The notes: generated by a model not told the origin, from the sequence alone. Numbered from the stretch's first letter, positions 11,701 through 24,049 are shown. The stretch: 64,000 bases of DNA from Xiphias gladius (GCF_016859285.1 NC_053414.1:3596517-3660516), one strand, 5' to 3'. Numbers and translations are program-made.

Positions 11701-14700
11701 CATGCTGGCCTGAGGTTCGCAGTCACGTGGATCCCATGTACCTGTTTTGTCCATGCGGATCCTCAGTCTCCTCAGGATGTCCTTGAGTCGTTTGTGCGTG
11801 GGAAGGTGTTGCAGTTTCAGGTGGACGCTGATCCTCAGACCCGTCCCCACGTCAGCCGGAGAGCTCGTCACCCATCCCAGCTGCTGCTTCCAGATGAACG
11901 GGTGTCTGAGTCCTCTGTAGTACGCCTCCAGCTGGAAACGCAGAAGAACAAAGCAAATAATCAGAGGACCCTGAAGATCAAAGGTCGTAAAATCCTGGCT
12001 TCGCTGCAGGAATGTTTTCGAGGGCTCAGAAACTCCTTTTCCCGCTGAGGGAACCTTCATGTTTTTTGGGAGGGCAGATATCCTACACCAAAAACAGTCC
12101 CTGTACATGAGGTACTGCACTTTACTGACTTTACTGGTTAAACAGTCACAAACAAGTTCCATCTTTAAATACCAGGAAAACATACCTTAACAGATACAAG
12201 GTTTCTATGCGGATGCGATAACGGAGATAAAGATACTCCGGTAGAAAATATACTGGCTGATGGTAATTTTTTAAACAGAAACACGTGGGACATTTTACAG
12301 TTGAAAAATCGACTTGTCGGTGCTCTCTGGTGGGCAAACTACGTAATGGAGACACTGTTTCTAAATGACCTCAGACCCGGTTTGGTTTCTGCAGTGACAT
12401 TTCTTGTAATTGGCCGATATATAGACTTACACCTATATACCGTATAAGCAGTAAGCCGATATCGACCCATATATCAGCCGGATCAGTTTGTTGGTCCAGC
12501 ACTACAGGGAACTGTCAGGTAGAACTATCAGGAGTGTAGCTGGTAGTAAATGTTCAATTTCATCATTATAAAACACTGTGTATAAACTAGGGTTGGATGA
12601 TATGACCTGAGATTTATATCCAAAGAAATTGTCACATTTACTGTGATAATGATCAATTCAACACCGTATGTTTTTGTTAATACATTTGTGTGCAAAATTT
12701 TCTTACATGTTCCAATCTGACCAGTTTAAGACTCCGTGCCTTTGGACTGGTCTGTGTGCCGATTGTTTGATTGAACTGGTCAGATGTTGTTGGTTGTTGC
12801 TGACATTTGTGGATTAGTTATAACTAACCCATTCACTGAGCACTTTATTAGGCACACCAGACTAATACTGAGTAGTTCTTCTCTTTGCTCTCTAATCAGC
12901 CTCAGGTCTTCGTGGCCTGGATTCTACAGGATGTCGGAAAACTTTCCTCTGAGATTCTGGTCCACGTTGACACGATTGCATCACATCTTTTCTGCAGATT
13001 TGTCAGCTGCACATTCATGCTGCCAGTCTCCCGTTCTACCACATCCCAAAGGTTTTTCTACTGGATCCAGGTGTGGTGACTGGGGAGGCCACTGAAGTTC
13101 ACTGAACTCACTGTCATGTTCATGAAACCAGTTTGAGACGACTTTTTCTTTGTGACATGGAGCATTAACCTGCTGGAAGGAGCCATTAGAAGATGGTAAA
13201 TTTTGACAATAAAGGGAAGCACATGGTCAACAACAATACTCAGACAGGCTGTGGAATTTAGACCATGACCGACTGGTGTTTAAGGGGCCAAAGTGGAGCC
13301 AGGAAAACCACCACCAGCGGCCCATCTGGCATCAACAATTATGCCATGGTCAAAGTCACTGAAATTCCATTTCTTCCCCATTCTGATATTTGATGTGAAC
13401 ATTAACTGAAGCTTCTGAGACCTGAATCTTCAAGGTTTTATGCACCGCACTGCTGCCACAGGATTGGCTGATTGGATAATTGCATGAATAAGCAGATGTA
13501 CATTTGTTCCTAATAAAGTGCTTGGTGAGTTTATAGAGTAATTGTTCATGGTTAAAAACCAACAGGTGTAGATAAAATGCATGCAGATTGACTAAATTTA
13601 CGGATATTTACGGACCTTTTGCAGGTTGATGCAGATGCATTTAAATGCCTCAGCGATGTTGGCGTCGTCTCGTGTGGACACCAGTCTGAGGTGGTCTTCC
13701 ATGTTGACCCAGACCACTAGGCTGCCATCTTTACTCAACCTGCAAAAAAAGGAATATATGGGACAATACATGTGTCAATTGGCATCTTGCACAAGGGTTT
13801 GAATCCCCGGTGTCCCAGGCTCCGATTACTGGTCTGAATGTATGGTGGTTTTGCATTTCTTTAATGTGGGAGACGCTTTCATCCAAAGCCCCTTCATTTT
13901 TTCCCCCACATACACACACATCTGGAGCAATTAGCGGTTCCTTGTCCTTTCTTAAGAACGGTTTGACATGTGGACAGATGGAGCTGGGGAATCAAACCAC
14001 CAGCCTTAAAATTAATGGCTGGCCTGCTCCACCACCTGAGCTAAAGCCTTTCTCTATCCATACAACAAACTAGACTGCTGCAGACTGACCAGACGGCCCT
14101 GGCGTCAGGCCAGTCGCGGGCCACACCGATACGGAGCTGGGAGGCAGACGGAGGGCTCAGGTTCAGCTCCCCCTGCTGCTCCTGGTTCAGCTCCTCCAGT
14201 AGCAGGAGTCCACCCGGCAGCCCCTCCTCCAGCCGCTGCAGAGCTGAAAGAGAGGAAACTCTGGTCAGCTGGTTTACAGCAACTGGTTAAGGGCTTACTT
14301 TGAGGCCATTTTGATTTTTGTTTTGATCTGGATTCCACTTGTGTTTTCCTTTTATCAACAAAGTTGAAATCGTTTACCAGCTGTTTTGTTGTTTAAATGA
14401 TAATGTAGTTGGAACCACATGACTGAAGGGTCGCAACCACATGTTCAGGCCATAAACAAGTCAAAAATGAGCACTCCTCATTCATCACCCTAGTGGGAAA
14501 AAAAAGATTACGTGGCATCAAGTCAGGCCTCAATGTCTGCTTACAAATATGTTTCATCACTCCTGTTTTTCTTGCCAAAAATGCAAAAATGACACTTTAT
14601 CATTTTGTTAATGTCGGAGTACAAATGCTTGGACTGCACAAAAGCTGGACCGGTCTGCATGAAGCCGGTCTCAGACCACCTCACTCACATCTTCTCAGGT

Positions 14701-16619
14701 CTTCACAGAGGTGCACCTAAGCATCTAAATGACCTTCATGTGGACAAACAAATCCCTTTCCAGATTTCTTGACTTCAACGACTCCACCCATTTTGCCGTG
14801 TTCGTATGTGTAATTAAGAGAGATCAGAAATCAGAGCTCAACCCTGTCGTAACCTGCTGGGATAGAATCGGGTTGGTGAGAATCCAACCTACTCCGTGCA
14901 AAGTAGATGAGACACAGATGTGCAGTACCTTTCTTGGCCAGTGTGAGGAGCTGTCTGCGCTCTCCTCGGCTGCAGTGTGTCGGGAAGCAGAAGTCTTCGA
15001 CGCCTCGAACGACACTCACCTCACAGCGCACAGCGTATGACCTGTCCAAGTCATCACCCCCCTGCGCACACACATCAAGGTTCGTTAGATTGGTCAAATG
15101 TCCGCAAACACTTTGCAGTAGCATGTGTTTGAAGTGTTGCTAGCATTGAACACATCGTCACTTTCTACCACTTCTTTTCAGGCTTCTATGTAAATCTAAC
15201 AAGTTTGAAAGCCTGCTTAAACACAGGGGATGGTAATAAACGCCATTCGATTTAGACTTCTTTAGGATAAGGTTCTAAGTTAACTTTCTCAGGTCTTAGT
15301 AGATAATAGAAAGCATCTTAGTCACGTAACTGCAGGCTGCCATCTATGTTCACTTAAGTCAGATTGAGGAATATGTGACGGGATATTTTTCTAAACTGGT
15401 GTCTCCATTCATTCAATGTTTCCTGCCTTGTCTGGTTGATCCTAGTATGATTAAAATGTAGGTTTGTTTAATTGTAGTTATGCAATGATATGCACGGTGC
15501 GGTGCCTACAAACATATCTTGTTAATGCTAGAATATCACCGGATAAATCTCAAAGAGAACACATCATATTTGAACTTTGGTGTCAAAACTAATGATACAC
15601 TGAGATGGTTGCTAACATCCCTCTTCGGGAAATCCCATCTGTGCTACACAACGTCTTGTGCAATGCCACACTTGTACGTTTGATGTGAAACTCCAGTCAG
15701 AGCTTTCTGGGGTTTGTGGCTGGATCCTGTTGCAAACCAATAAAGCCAATCAGAGAAACAATTGCAAGGTGTTATGATCCCAGAGATGATCAACGAGGAT
15801 ATGCTACTTGACACCCGCAGACACCCAGTGGTCTGACCGGCTACCTTCAGGTTATCGTAGTTGAAGTCGCTCTCTGGCGTCTGGATGGTGATCTTGTGTT
15901 CGTGATACGCCTCGATGACTCGGTCGAAGAAGTCACAGAACAGGATGTAGGACTGGGCGTCGCCCGCAACGCATCCCACAGTTACGGGACCCGACCACTC
16001 ACCTTCATACACAAACATTATAGATTGACAGACAAATTTACAGACTAACACCGACCATCCTTCCAAATCCTCGTAAATGTAAGGAAAATATATTGACTTT
16101 GTATTTTTAGACAGTTTTTTCCCCATTTACTCAGTTTTCTTTCAAACGGCCATCTAGTGGCCACAAGAGGAGCTGCAGTTTAACACACAAACCCCACAAG
16201 AAAAACACATAACAGGAATACAGCAGTAACACGGAATGACAGCAGGGTTTTATAATACAGAGAATAATCCTCAACCTCAGCTAAAGTTATTAACGTTTAC
16301 ATCAGTTATGCTTGTAAACATAACATTAAAATGGGACTATATTTTGAATTATGATCAACTGAGAAACAAGATCCAGATCAAGAGAGCAAATTTTCAAAAT
16401 CTTCAAATATATATTTGAAAACATCATCACAGTGACATCACCTGGTTCCTCCAGGCCCGGGCGTATGACATCATCAAAGATGACTCCGCTGTGGGTGCAG
16501 CGGTCGAACTGTCGGCGGTACATGGCCGGTGTGAGGATCCGTCCCATCCAGGTCGAGTTCCTGCAAAGGTCAGGAAACTCCTCCTCAGGGGAACCTCTCC
16601 TCAGGTGGAACTGGGACAT
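8219..16619 (-). CDS. divergent cytosolic creatine kinase-like protein, predicted catalytically dead
   Basis: Creatine kinases (CK) transfer phosphate between ATP and creatine. Coding exons on the minus strand: 16442-16619, 15845-16002, 14929-15061, 14090-14243, 13616-13739, 11742-11931 and 8219-8379 (stop at 8219-8221). Phases join cleanly to 365 aa, against about 381 for CKB/CKM. Exons of 133, 124 and 190 bp equal those I remember for CK genes. Conserved pieces: [61 protein letters not shown] and a C-terminal VPTQK like CKM's IPAQK. Against CKM numbering: Cys283 is Ser, Ser285 Ala, Asn286 Asp, Arg130 Glu, Arg132 Ser, Glu231 Met, Arg341 Thr, and the Arg320 loop is shortened by six residues and lacks the arginine. 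Glu232, Arg236 and Arg292 remain. The start is the first in-frame ATG after an acceptor at about 16640. An upstream coding exon (ATG near 18002) is possible but speculative. Expression and substrate are unknown. Confidence 0.88.
8657..8700. repeat. (TA)n microsatellite flanked by inverted GTGTGT/ACACAC
   Basis: Reads atatgtgtgt, then a long (TA) run, then acacacatat. The whole is one near-perfect palindrome inside CK-like intron 6, just left of the Tc1 relic. Confidence 0.85.
8790..10105 (+). mobile_element. Tc1/mariner transposon remnant with broken transposase
   Basis: Plus-strand reading gives a Tc1-like transposase in pieces. An N-terminal helix-turn-helix stretch (8910-9107) includes [18 protein letters not shown]. 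The middle (9174-9446) includes [13 protein letters not shown]. The C-terminal catalytic end (about 9560-9880) includes [10 protein letters not shown] and [14 protein letters not shown]. Several in-frame stops (for example at about 9105, 9444 and 9755) separate them, so it is inactive. Termini are near 8790 (ctcggcacaattacgggcacc) and 10100 (gggtgccaataatttcaacc), imperfectly inverted. It sits in the large intron before the last CK-like exon. Confidence 0.85.
10150..10290. repeat. fragment of MITE-like family seen at 4057-4442
   Basis: Shares gccgattatttttctgtcgattgactg-type AT-rich words and ends near tttcaactgtaacg. Partial copy. Confidence 0.35.
12834..13530. mobile_element. non-autonomous element with ~22-bp terminal inverted repeats
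   Basis: The left end is gagcactttattaggcaca and the right end ttcctaataaagtgcttgg, whose reverse complement is ccaagcactttattaggaa. The interior contains cggcccatctggcatcaac and gattggctgattgg, words I recognise from a repeat common in fish and frog genomes. No intact ORF. Located in CK-like intron 5. A fragment with ttattaggtacacctggc lies at about 45765-45800. Confidence 0.65.
13840..14050. repeat. teleost interspersed repeat (gacgctttcatccaaag type)
   Basis: Contains gagacgctttcatccaaagc, ctggagcaattagcggttcc, a ccttaaaattaatggctgg-like block and gctccaccacctgagctaa. This order of words is typical of a very abundant fish repeat. It lies 40 bp downstream of the CK-like exon at 14090-14243 (on the minus strand). 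A related copy is at 31290-31500. Confidence 0.6.
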
Positions 16620-19600
16620 GGGGTCGGGGGGCACCAAACTCTGGACGCACACGGAAGAGCTGTTAGCCAGAATGATGCCAATAGTTTTAAAAAAAAAGTT
16701 TAACTGTCATCCATTTTAGCTGTTTTATACAGTCACATGGAGTTGATTTTTTTTGCTTAAATAAGAAATGATCAAGATCAACTTAGTCTTGCAGCGTTAG
16801 ATCTTTGTCTTGACAAGCTCGCTTAGCTCTGGAAGAACAAGGTAACAGATCTCTACCCAACAGAGGAGATACTTTGGGCCGCTGCCGCGTGTATGATTTG
16901 AAAATGTGTGGCTTTGGCGACCCCCGCAGGTAGTATCAAAAAAGACACTGCGGCAGAAAACGAGCAGGAAATTTCCAGGTCGGAAGGCGAAAATAGGTGG
17001 AAGGACTGAGTCTGAAAGTTCATCTCTTGGACGCTGCGGATGGCGAAACACTTTGACCACGAGGCTCATTTAGTAGCTGTGCTAGAGCTTTCAATAATAT
17101 CACATGACTTTTTATCACAGCAGATGGAGCCGTGGACAGTCAAACTTCTATTCCTCTGAGGGCTTTAAGGATTTTCTCATCGATTTTGGCTTTAAAGGTA
17201 AGATTGAAAGTCCATTCTTAGCCTTGGAAACAACAGGTGACGAAACAGTCTGACCGCCGGAGCCTTTGATTGTATTACGCAGTCTTCCGCAGCAACCAGT
17301 CTTCTCAAGAATGAACTTTCAGTCTCAACTGTTGAGCCAGTGTGGACGAGAAGTCTTTCAATTGCTCAGAAAACTCGAGCAGCTGAAATTCCAAGAAAAC
17401 TGGGGAAACTCCATCTTCTGAGGTGGATCATGGGCCAGAGGAGCATCTAAATGGACCTTAAAGTGAGACTGTTTTGCCAACATGGGGTAAGGTTTGTAAA
17501 TTCAGGTATGACAAGCACCAAGTTTCCTTTTACTATTCGCTTTTTGGAACAGAATAAATTCCTTAGCTAAATTATTCTGATGGCATTTTTAAGACCTGCA
17601 CAGATTCTAGAGATATGTTGTAAATGATAATCGCAACATCCGCAGCGGGACTTTAAAATGGTCTCTGGTTATGTAATGACGAGAAAAAATATCAGCTTGA
17701 TGGTGAAAATTCAGAGGGCATAAGTAGGGAAGGAAGGCAACCCACCATGACCGAATTAATGAATTAGAAACACCGTGTTCATTTTCATCCTGTCATTTTA
17801 AGTTGAACGGATCCAGGAAGTTCCCTGCAATTGACGGCAAAGTTGTCACCGTCCGTCAGAGGGAACATGAGTACTGCACTGGCTCTCCGTCACATTAATG
17901 ATGCTCAGTTTAGCTTCAGTTTCAGCTCGCTATGGAGGCATTGCTAACTCGCCCCGTATCGCTGGATCATCACCTCTAAAATCGGCCGGTACCTCGTCTC
18001 CATGGGAAACGCAACTGGAGCTGCAACAGGAGAAAAATGTCAAAAATTTCATTGATCAAACCTCTTAAAGACGTTTTCACTCTTTTCACCTCATTGTGTT
18101 TTGCTGCACAATGTAAATTTGGAAAGATTGTTTAATTAACAAATTGTTTTGATGAGTTGATGAATCAATTGTAAAAAACCTTGGGATAAAAAGATATTTA
18201 GAAATAAATTGTGCCTGGAAAATTGTTATGTGTACAAAGATAAAACCAATTATCACTTTAAAATTAGTTAATTGAGAACCTAGCAGTGAAAATGAGTAGT
18301 TGCCATCATGATTGAAATGTTAACACACTTGCCTTCAAAGGAACTATTCATCCTCCCAGTGTTTTCTAATCGTACACGTGTTAATTATCACTGAAGACCC
18401 ACATTTATGTTTGTTGCGAGCTCAAACTATAAAGCAAATTAAAAACTCCACATCAAAACCGAACATGTGTAAAGAACTTGATGTTTTTCTTGTATAAAGT
18501 CAAAAAGAGACATTAAGCGGGTGGGGGGGCACAGGATACAATACAACATTTTATAACACGGAAGATTCTTGTGTTCAGAGAAAGTCACGTGCACCTCATC
18601 CCTGTATCTGGACAGAGCAAACGTTTAGTCAGCCAGATATAACAAACTAAAACGGCGAGTTAGTTTCCTGTGTGAAAAACAGAGAGGCATGCAGTGAAAA
18701 CGACGGGACACTCACGTTTGACCTTCCACATGTCGTCAGTGTGATGGCAGACACAGACAGTCGTCAGCACAACAAAAGATCTAAGAATAGTCGCGTCGGT
18801 CCTGAGCAGCTCATCCTGCGGCCTGCAGGAGTCCAGTTACAGTCCGAACAATGTCAGCCTTTTTATAACTGCGCACGAGGCAGCCCAGCTGCTATGTTTG
18901 TGCCGCCGTGTGTGTCTGTGAGAGAGAGAGGTCACGGTCTCATCCATCAGTACAGAGTGTGTGACACCACGTTTTTCTGCCCTAAACGAAGGGACCAAGG
19001 TCCCTGTTCGCCAGACCTCATTCGTTTCCGTGACTTGACCCGACCTTTTGCCTTGAGCGGAGTTCAGTCTGACGGAGCTTTGCCACACGGTATCGGGAGG
19101 TTCTCCGATGTCCAGTCAGTTTGAGGGAGGGAGTGGTGCTAATGATTAGATGGATTTTTACTTCATAATGTCTGTGCAGACAAATGTGCTACTGTTAGCT
19201 AGGTAGGTGACGTGTCCGTTAATCCTGTTAAGCATTTCTGTTCTGATGAGTCGCAGCTTGTGGCAACATCTCTTGAAACACTTGTTTTCTAATCTGCTGA
19301 CGAGTGTTATTCGCTATTGGCAAATTGACACACAGATGTGGGCTATGAAAAAGCAAGTCACAAGTTAATTTAGGTTTTAACGGCATCTGAGTGATACGCA
19401 GCCTATTGGCAAACTCTTACATATTACGGTATCGCTAAGTGGCCAGCTATGACTACTAACTATCCAGCTAGCTCACTGAGCTTAGCTCGCTAACAATGCA
19501 TTTTTAAAGCTAGCTGTCGATTCATTCGTTACGTATTTAGCTGACATCTGGGTATAAAATAGTAATAGTTGATATACATTTACCATCAACCCTTCAAAGA

Positions 19601-19871
19601 AAGAGGCATGATAACGTAGAAAATTGGGCTTGTGAGACACCTTGATGGTTATTTTAGCCAGCTAATGTGTAGTAGATGTTAGCTTAGCATCACGCTGCGA
19701 GCCAGCCAGTGAGCTAACTTAGGAAGAATAGTCTCGTTATAGAACTGACTGTTTTCCGTCTAATTATCTCGTTGTGGAGCCCAATATATGGCCACTGTGC
19801 TAGTATTTTCTCAATCTATGCACAAAAATCACTTTCTCGGCATTTCGTTTGTTTTTTAATTTTGGCCTCAG

Positions 19872-20289
19872 GAGCATTGTTGAAATTCTTCCAGCCATTG
19901 GAACCTTTTCCATCCAGGCTCCCACTTCTGACACTGACATGAACTGTAAGTCCAGGGTATCCAAGGCTTACTGGACCCTTTTTTTTTTGGTTTCCATCTG
20001 ATCTCGCTCCATCTCTCTCTCTCACCTTCCCTCTCTCTCTCCTTGGATTCATACGTATTCTTTCTCTTGCAGCACTTCCATCAACTTCCACACAACCACA
20101 ATATGCCGTCCATGATGAGGCCGAGAATACGGCACAGGACGAACACGATGAGACTGACGCCCTGCTGCCCGATACACCATCATCCTTCACATGCTGGGAA
20201 AAATGGTATTGCTCAAATTCAAACGGAGCTTCGGTCATACTACCTTGGGAAGCTGTTGACCACCACAATCGGCTGGAAAATTCACCACG
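19872..20289 (+). CDS. tentative two-exon coding fragment of unknown identity
   Basis: A T-rich acceptor (…ttggcctcag) opens an exon at 19872-19945 ending in a strong donor (aact|gtaagt). A second acceptor (ttctttctcttgcag) opens an exon at 20073. Phases match (1+1, then 2), giving an open frame that reads SIVEILPAIGTFSIQAPTSD, then STSTQPQYAVHDEAEN and an acidic stretch (QDEHDETDALLPD), to a stop near 20310. I recognise no domain. It follows a GCTAGC-rich block of the kind often seen near fish promoters. It could be a real small gene, a domesticated or decayed transposon ORF, or chance. Confidence 0.25.
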
Positions 20290-20469
20290 TGTTTCCAGGC
20301 TTTTTTTTTACTGATGTCACCGCGTTCGCAGATGTCTGCTATGAACTTGTTGAGTATAGTTTGATTATTGATAGAAAGTATCTTCAAACGATGAAAATAA
20401 GAGCCAAAATGTACTAAACCAGAATTGTCCTTTAACACACAAATGAAGTGGTGAGCTTTTTGTTTGGTT

Positions 20470-20770
20470 TGAACTCTCTTCCTGATTCCATCTTCCTTTC
20501 TACCTACCACCACATGCTCTCGCCTTCCTCTCCTTTTCCCTGTGCTTTCATTCTTTCCCCATTTCCTTCCTTTCCTTCCCTCCCTTTCTTCTGCTAACTG
20601 TTTTCTTCTTTACCACCTTCTTTTACGCCATACTCCACAGTTTACTTCTTTACCCCTACCTTTTCTGTCTTGAACCCTCTCTCTTTGAATTTGCTGCCTC
20701 CTTCTTTCTGCTCTTTTCCTGTTTTGAATTCACACCAAATTGTCATTTCTTTCTCTCCCTCCTTTCCGCC
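20470..20770 (+). repeat. pyrimidine-rich (C/T) tract
   Basis: About 300 bp with very few purines on the plus strand (runs such as ttccttcctttccttccctcc). Low complexity; no coding. Confidence 0.7.
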
Positions 20771-21380
20771 TCAGTCATCTCAACACTGTGGGAAGTGAAG
20801 TCACGTCTTTTTGGAGAAAAACACATCGGTTCGTTGGAAACACAGATGTAACACACCCCTGTGCCGGCATCGTCTGACTGCACCAGGTGCATTTCACCAG
20901 CAGATGTCGCTCACTGTGTTCACTTATGGCCTCGGCAGTGAAAACGTTTTCAGTAGAATCTGCTGCAAAGCCTCAGAACTCAAAAACGTATACACACCAA
21001 CGATCATGACCCCAGTGAGGGCACTTCTATTACAATGACTTCCACTTCTTCTGCTTCTTCTTTGCCTTAACTTTATCTGATCGTTATTCGATGTGACTCT
21101 ATGCCACTGATTCCAGGTTTGGTTTAAGGAAGTGGAGGAGGACACAGTGAAGTCAAAGGCGGTAGGTGCTCCATGTTTATATATTTACAGGGTGGTATTC
21201 ACAAAACACACTGTACAAACAAGTCAGTCGGAATCACTAAATACGGACACGGAACCTGAAGGAGAGACGGCAGAACCTGTCAGCTGGGGTTTAAAGAACT
21301 GCTGCCGTCCATTGGTCCAGTCCAGAGGCAGCAATCCCTTAGAATGGACCAGTCACAGGGTCCCATCTTATTCATCATCA

Positions 21381-21410
21381 ATACACACACACACACACAC
21401 ACACACACAC
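21381..21410. repeat. (CA)n microsatellite
   Basis: About 14 uninterrupted CA units. Confidence 0.9.
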
Positions 21411-23059
21411 CGAGGGGAGGAGAGACACATCTGCCGTGTCACGAATATGACCCGGGATCATAACACGCGCTAAGCGGGCCAAGGTGAACGGTCCTCGCTC
21501 TGTTCAAAAATATATTCTAAAGTTTATCTGAGACTACTATGAAGCTTCAACAGTCCAGACCAAGTGGGTTTCTTCAGAAGTTACGGGCCTAATTATGTAC
21601 ATCACATGTTACACGAACAAGTACAAAGCTCTTCTTTTGAAAAACTAAATGACTGAGTTAAAATAGATTCTGCAAGAGTGTTTTATTTTCTGTTAAACTG
21701 GGAAAGACGAGATGCAGACATCTGTAGTCTGTAATGACTAGATGATCTGATGAGTAATACGAATACGCAGAAATACTTGCTGCTGTCTCAAGCGATCAAA
21801 GGCAAATAAGTAACTAGCCCAAACCTGTTCTCAGGTCGTCTGCTGCCGAACGCTACAAAACATTTGTTTGTGGAGGGATGTTCAGAAGTGACTTCGCAAC
21901 CTATTGTGAGATGGGAGATAAAAATGCTTCTACAGAAAATCTACGTTTGAGAATGTGTCTGCAACGGTTGCAGAGAGTCCCCGGCCAGGATTCTCACCAC
22001 CAGTTCCTGGGTTCAGGGGGCGGACCGGGGATAAAACAAGGGCCCGGGACTTTTCACTTGGCCCGGCCCACAAAGACCCGTCTGGAGACACACCGTCACG
22101 TGCGGCCCGTGCCAGATTCTATAAGAATCATGTAGTAAACAGAGGATAAATTATCTGTAATGATTTGTAGAACAACACATGAAATAGAACATGAGCTATA
22201 TTGAATTATATTTATATCATTTTGTAATAAAACAGTCTTATTGTCATTTACTCAATTCAATTCCAGATCACTTTATTCCTGTAGTTTGTGGAAAAACTAT
22301 AACAGAAAGACCTTTTCATATCAGCTACGGGCCACAACTGCAGTAGCAAAGTAGATACAAGTTTCCCAAAAAAAAGTCCCCACACCAACAAGTATCAACA
22401 AAAACTGAACATTAATAAGTGAGGTAGCTGGGCCCGACTCAATAATAAGGTAGTGGGAAATTTCAGAAGTGCAATAAGACGAACTCTGACTCAGCAGCAA
22501 GTTTCCTCTCTGTGGTTCATCGACAGGAAAGGTTTTTCGTCATTTCCTCTGCAGGCCTGAACGGAGGAGACACAGTTCAGTTTTTGTTGAGTAGTGGCAC
22601 ACTGAGTCTTCTTAGCATTTTTATGCGCTAGTATTGGATTGCAATACACCGGAGAGGGTGTCTGGCCTTTTGTCCACCCACTGTATGTATGGAGAAGGAG
22701 AAAAAAAAACAATCCCATTTCTCAACATCTTGAGATGGGTAGGGACTTACTGTCAGCGTTGGGGAGTAACAAAGCTACTACTTCAACTGCACTTCCCCGT
22801 AGTTTTTGGGTGTAATAGCTATTTTCAAATTCATGTAACATTTCCATTATCCTGCAGTTCATTCCACAAAGTAGCATGAAGCAGGACCGAATGTTACATT
22901 TTTATACTTCATGTTTTATTTACTCCCGATTGACAAAAGGCCCCAAAATGTCCATCTGTATCTCCAGCACAAGCTTAGATTCTTCACCAAACCTCCCCGG
23001 CTTCTGACTGAGGAGATTAACAAACAAGTGGGCTGGTTGCAATCACTGTAAGTTGGCAA

Positions 23060-24000
23060 TGAAACCTAGGGCCCTATTGTAACCGCACAAGCCCAACGGT
23101 TTGGGTCTCGGGCACATGGGCTTTGTGGGTTTCCCCCAGAGCACCTGCTCATTGCAGCAGTGCAAAGTGCAAAAATGCTGGGTGAAGTGGAATAAATCGG
23201 AGGCTGTGGTGATTAGCAAGCTCTTAGCCAGACACATCAGTGGTCTCATTGCTCCCGAACCGCTGTGCCAATGACAGTGATGCATGACTGCAAAAGCGCA
23301 GCAAAAAAGAGGCCTCTTCAGGAAATTCTATTGTTGTCTCGATGGTTTCGAGCGGCATGACCTGAACGCACAGCATCACAAATCGGCAGCCAGAGGCGGA
23401 TGGTGTGGGTGTTTATTTAACTTGCACGATGATGATAGAAATAAATGATAAAAAAAATTATGTGACCGCACCAATCTGTGTTTTATGTATGGGGTTGATT
23501 TGTAGCAGCCTGGTGTCGGCTGCAGGTTACTCAATAAAGGCAAACACAGTGGACGGCCGTGCACTGGCGCGACACCTCTGAAATTAGAGGCTGCTGATTT
23601 ATCAATGTAAGTGTCCTGTTGCCATCAGATGGCTGCAAGCTTTTCACATATATTATAGAGCAGCTGACGACAACAGATACTGTTAGAACTATACACTTGT
23701 AGAAGTACAGATGAATGCAGACTGATTTGCTGACGTTTCTGCACAATAAACGTTACTATTTTATACCAATATAAATGCATCCACTGGCTGCTATTAGTCA
23801 AAATGGTTCATGGTTTACTTTTTAAGCGTTATTCCATCATTGCTGCGCGTTTTCCTTGCATTGCTCTGCGCCAAAGTATCACACAGATGCAGAATTTCAA
23901 GGTCAGGAAATTACCAAGCTGTCAGAGCGCTGCTTGCGCTGGTCGTTATCCCCCACAAAATACCTCAGGGGACACGGCCACGAGTCCTCCTCAAAACCAC
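23060..24000. repeat. probable MITE-like teleost repeat
   Basis: The left part has agggccctattgtaaccgcac. The right part has gctgcgcgttttccttgc and ttgctctgcgcc. These are words I associate with a common fish hAT-like non-autonomous element. The two halves are separated by unrelated sequence. Low certainty on ends and family. Confidence 0.3.
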
Positions 24001-24049
24001 ATTTGAGTTTCTACTTCTGTGACTAAAGAATCTGTGGTTCTTCTGACCT

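Noticed and set aside
17970-18010. Minus-strand ATG near 18002 (METRYRPILE then gtgatg) as first coding exon of the CK-like gene
   Set aside because: Phase would allow it, but the sequence does not resemble any CK N-terminus and the donor is ordinary; the ATG at 16619 is simpler.
18672-19124. 150-aa plus-strand open frame
   Set aside because: No domain, no convincing splice link to the 19872 exon, and an overlapping antisense open frame; treated as chance.
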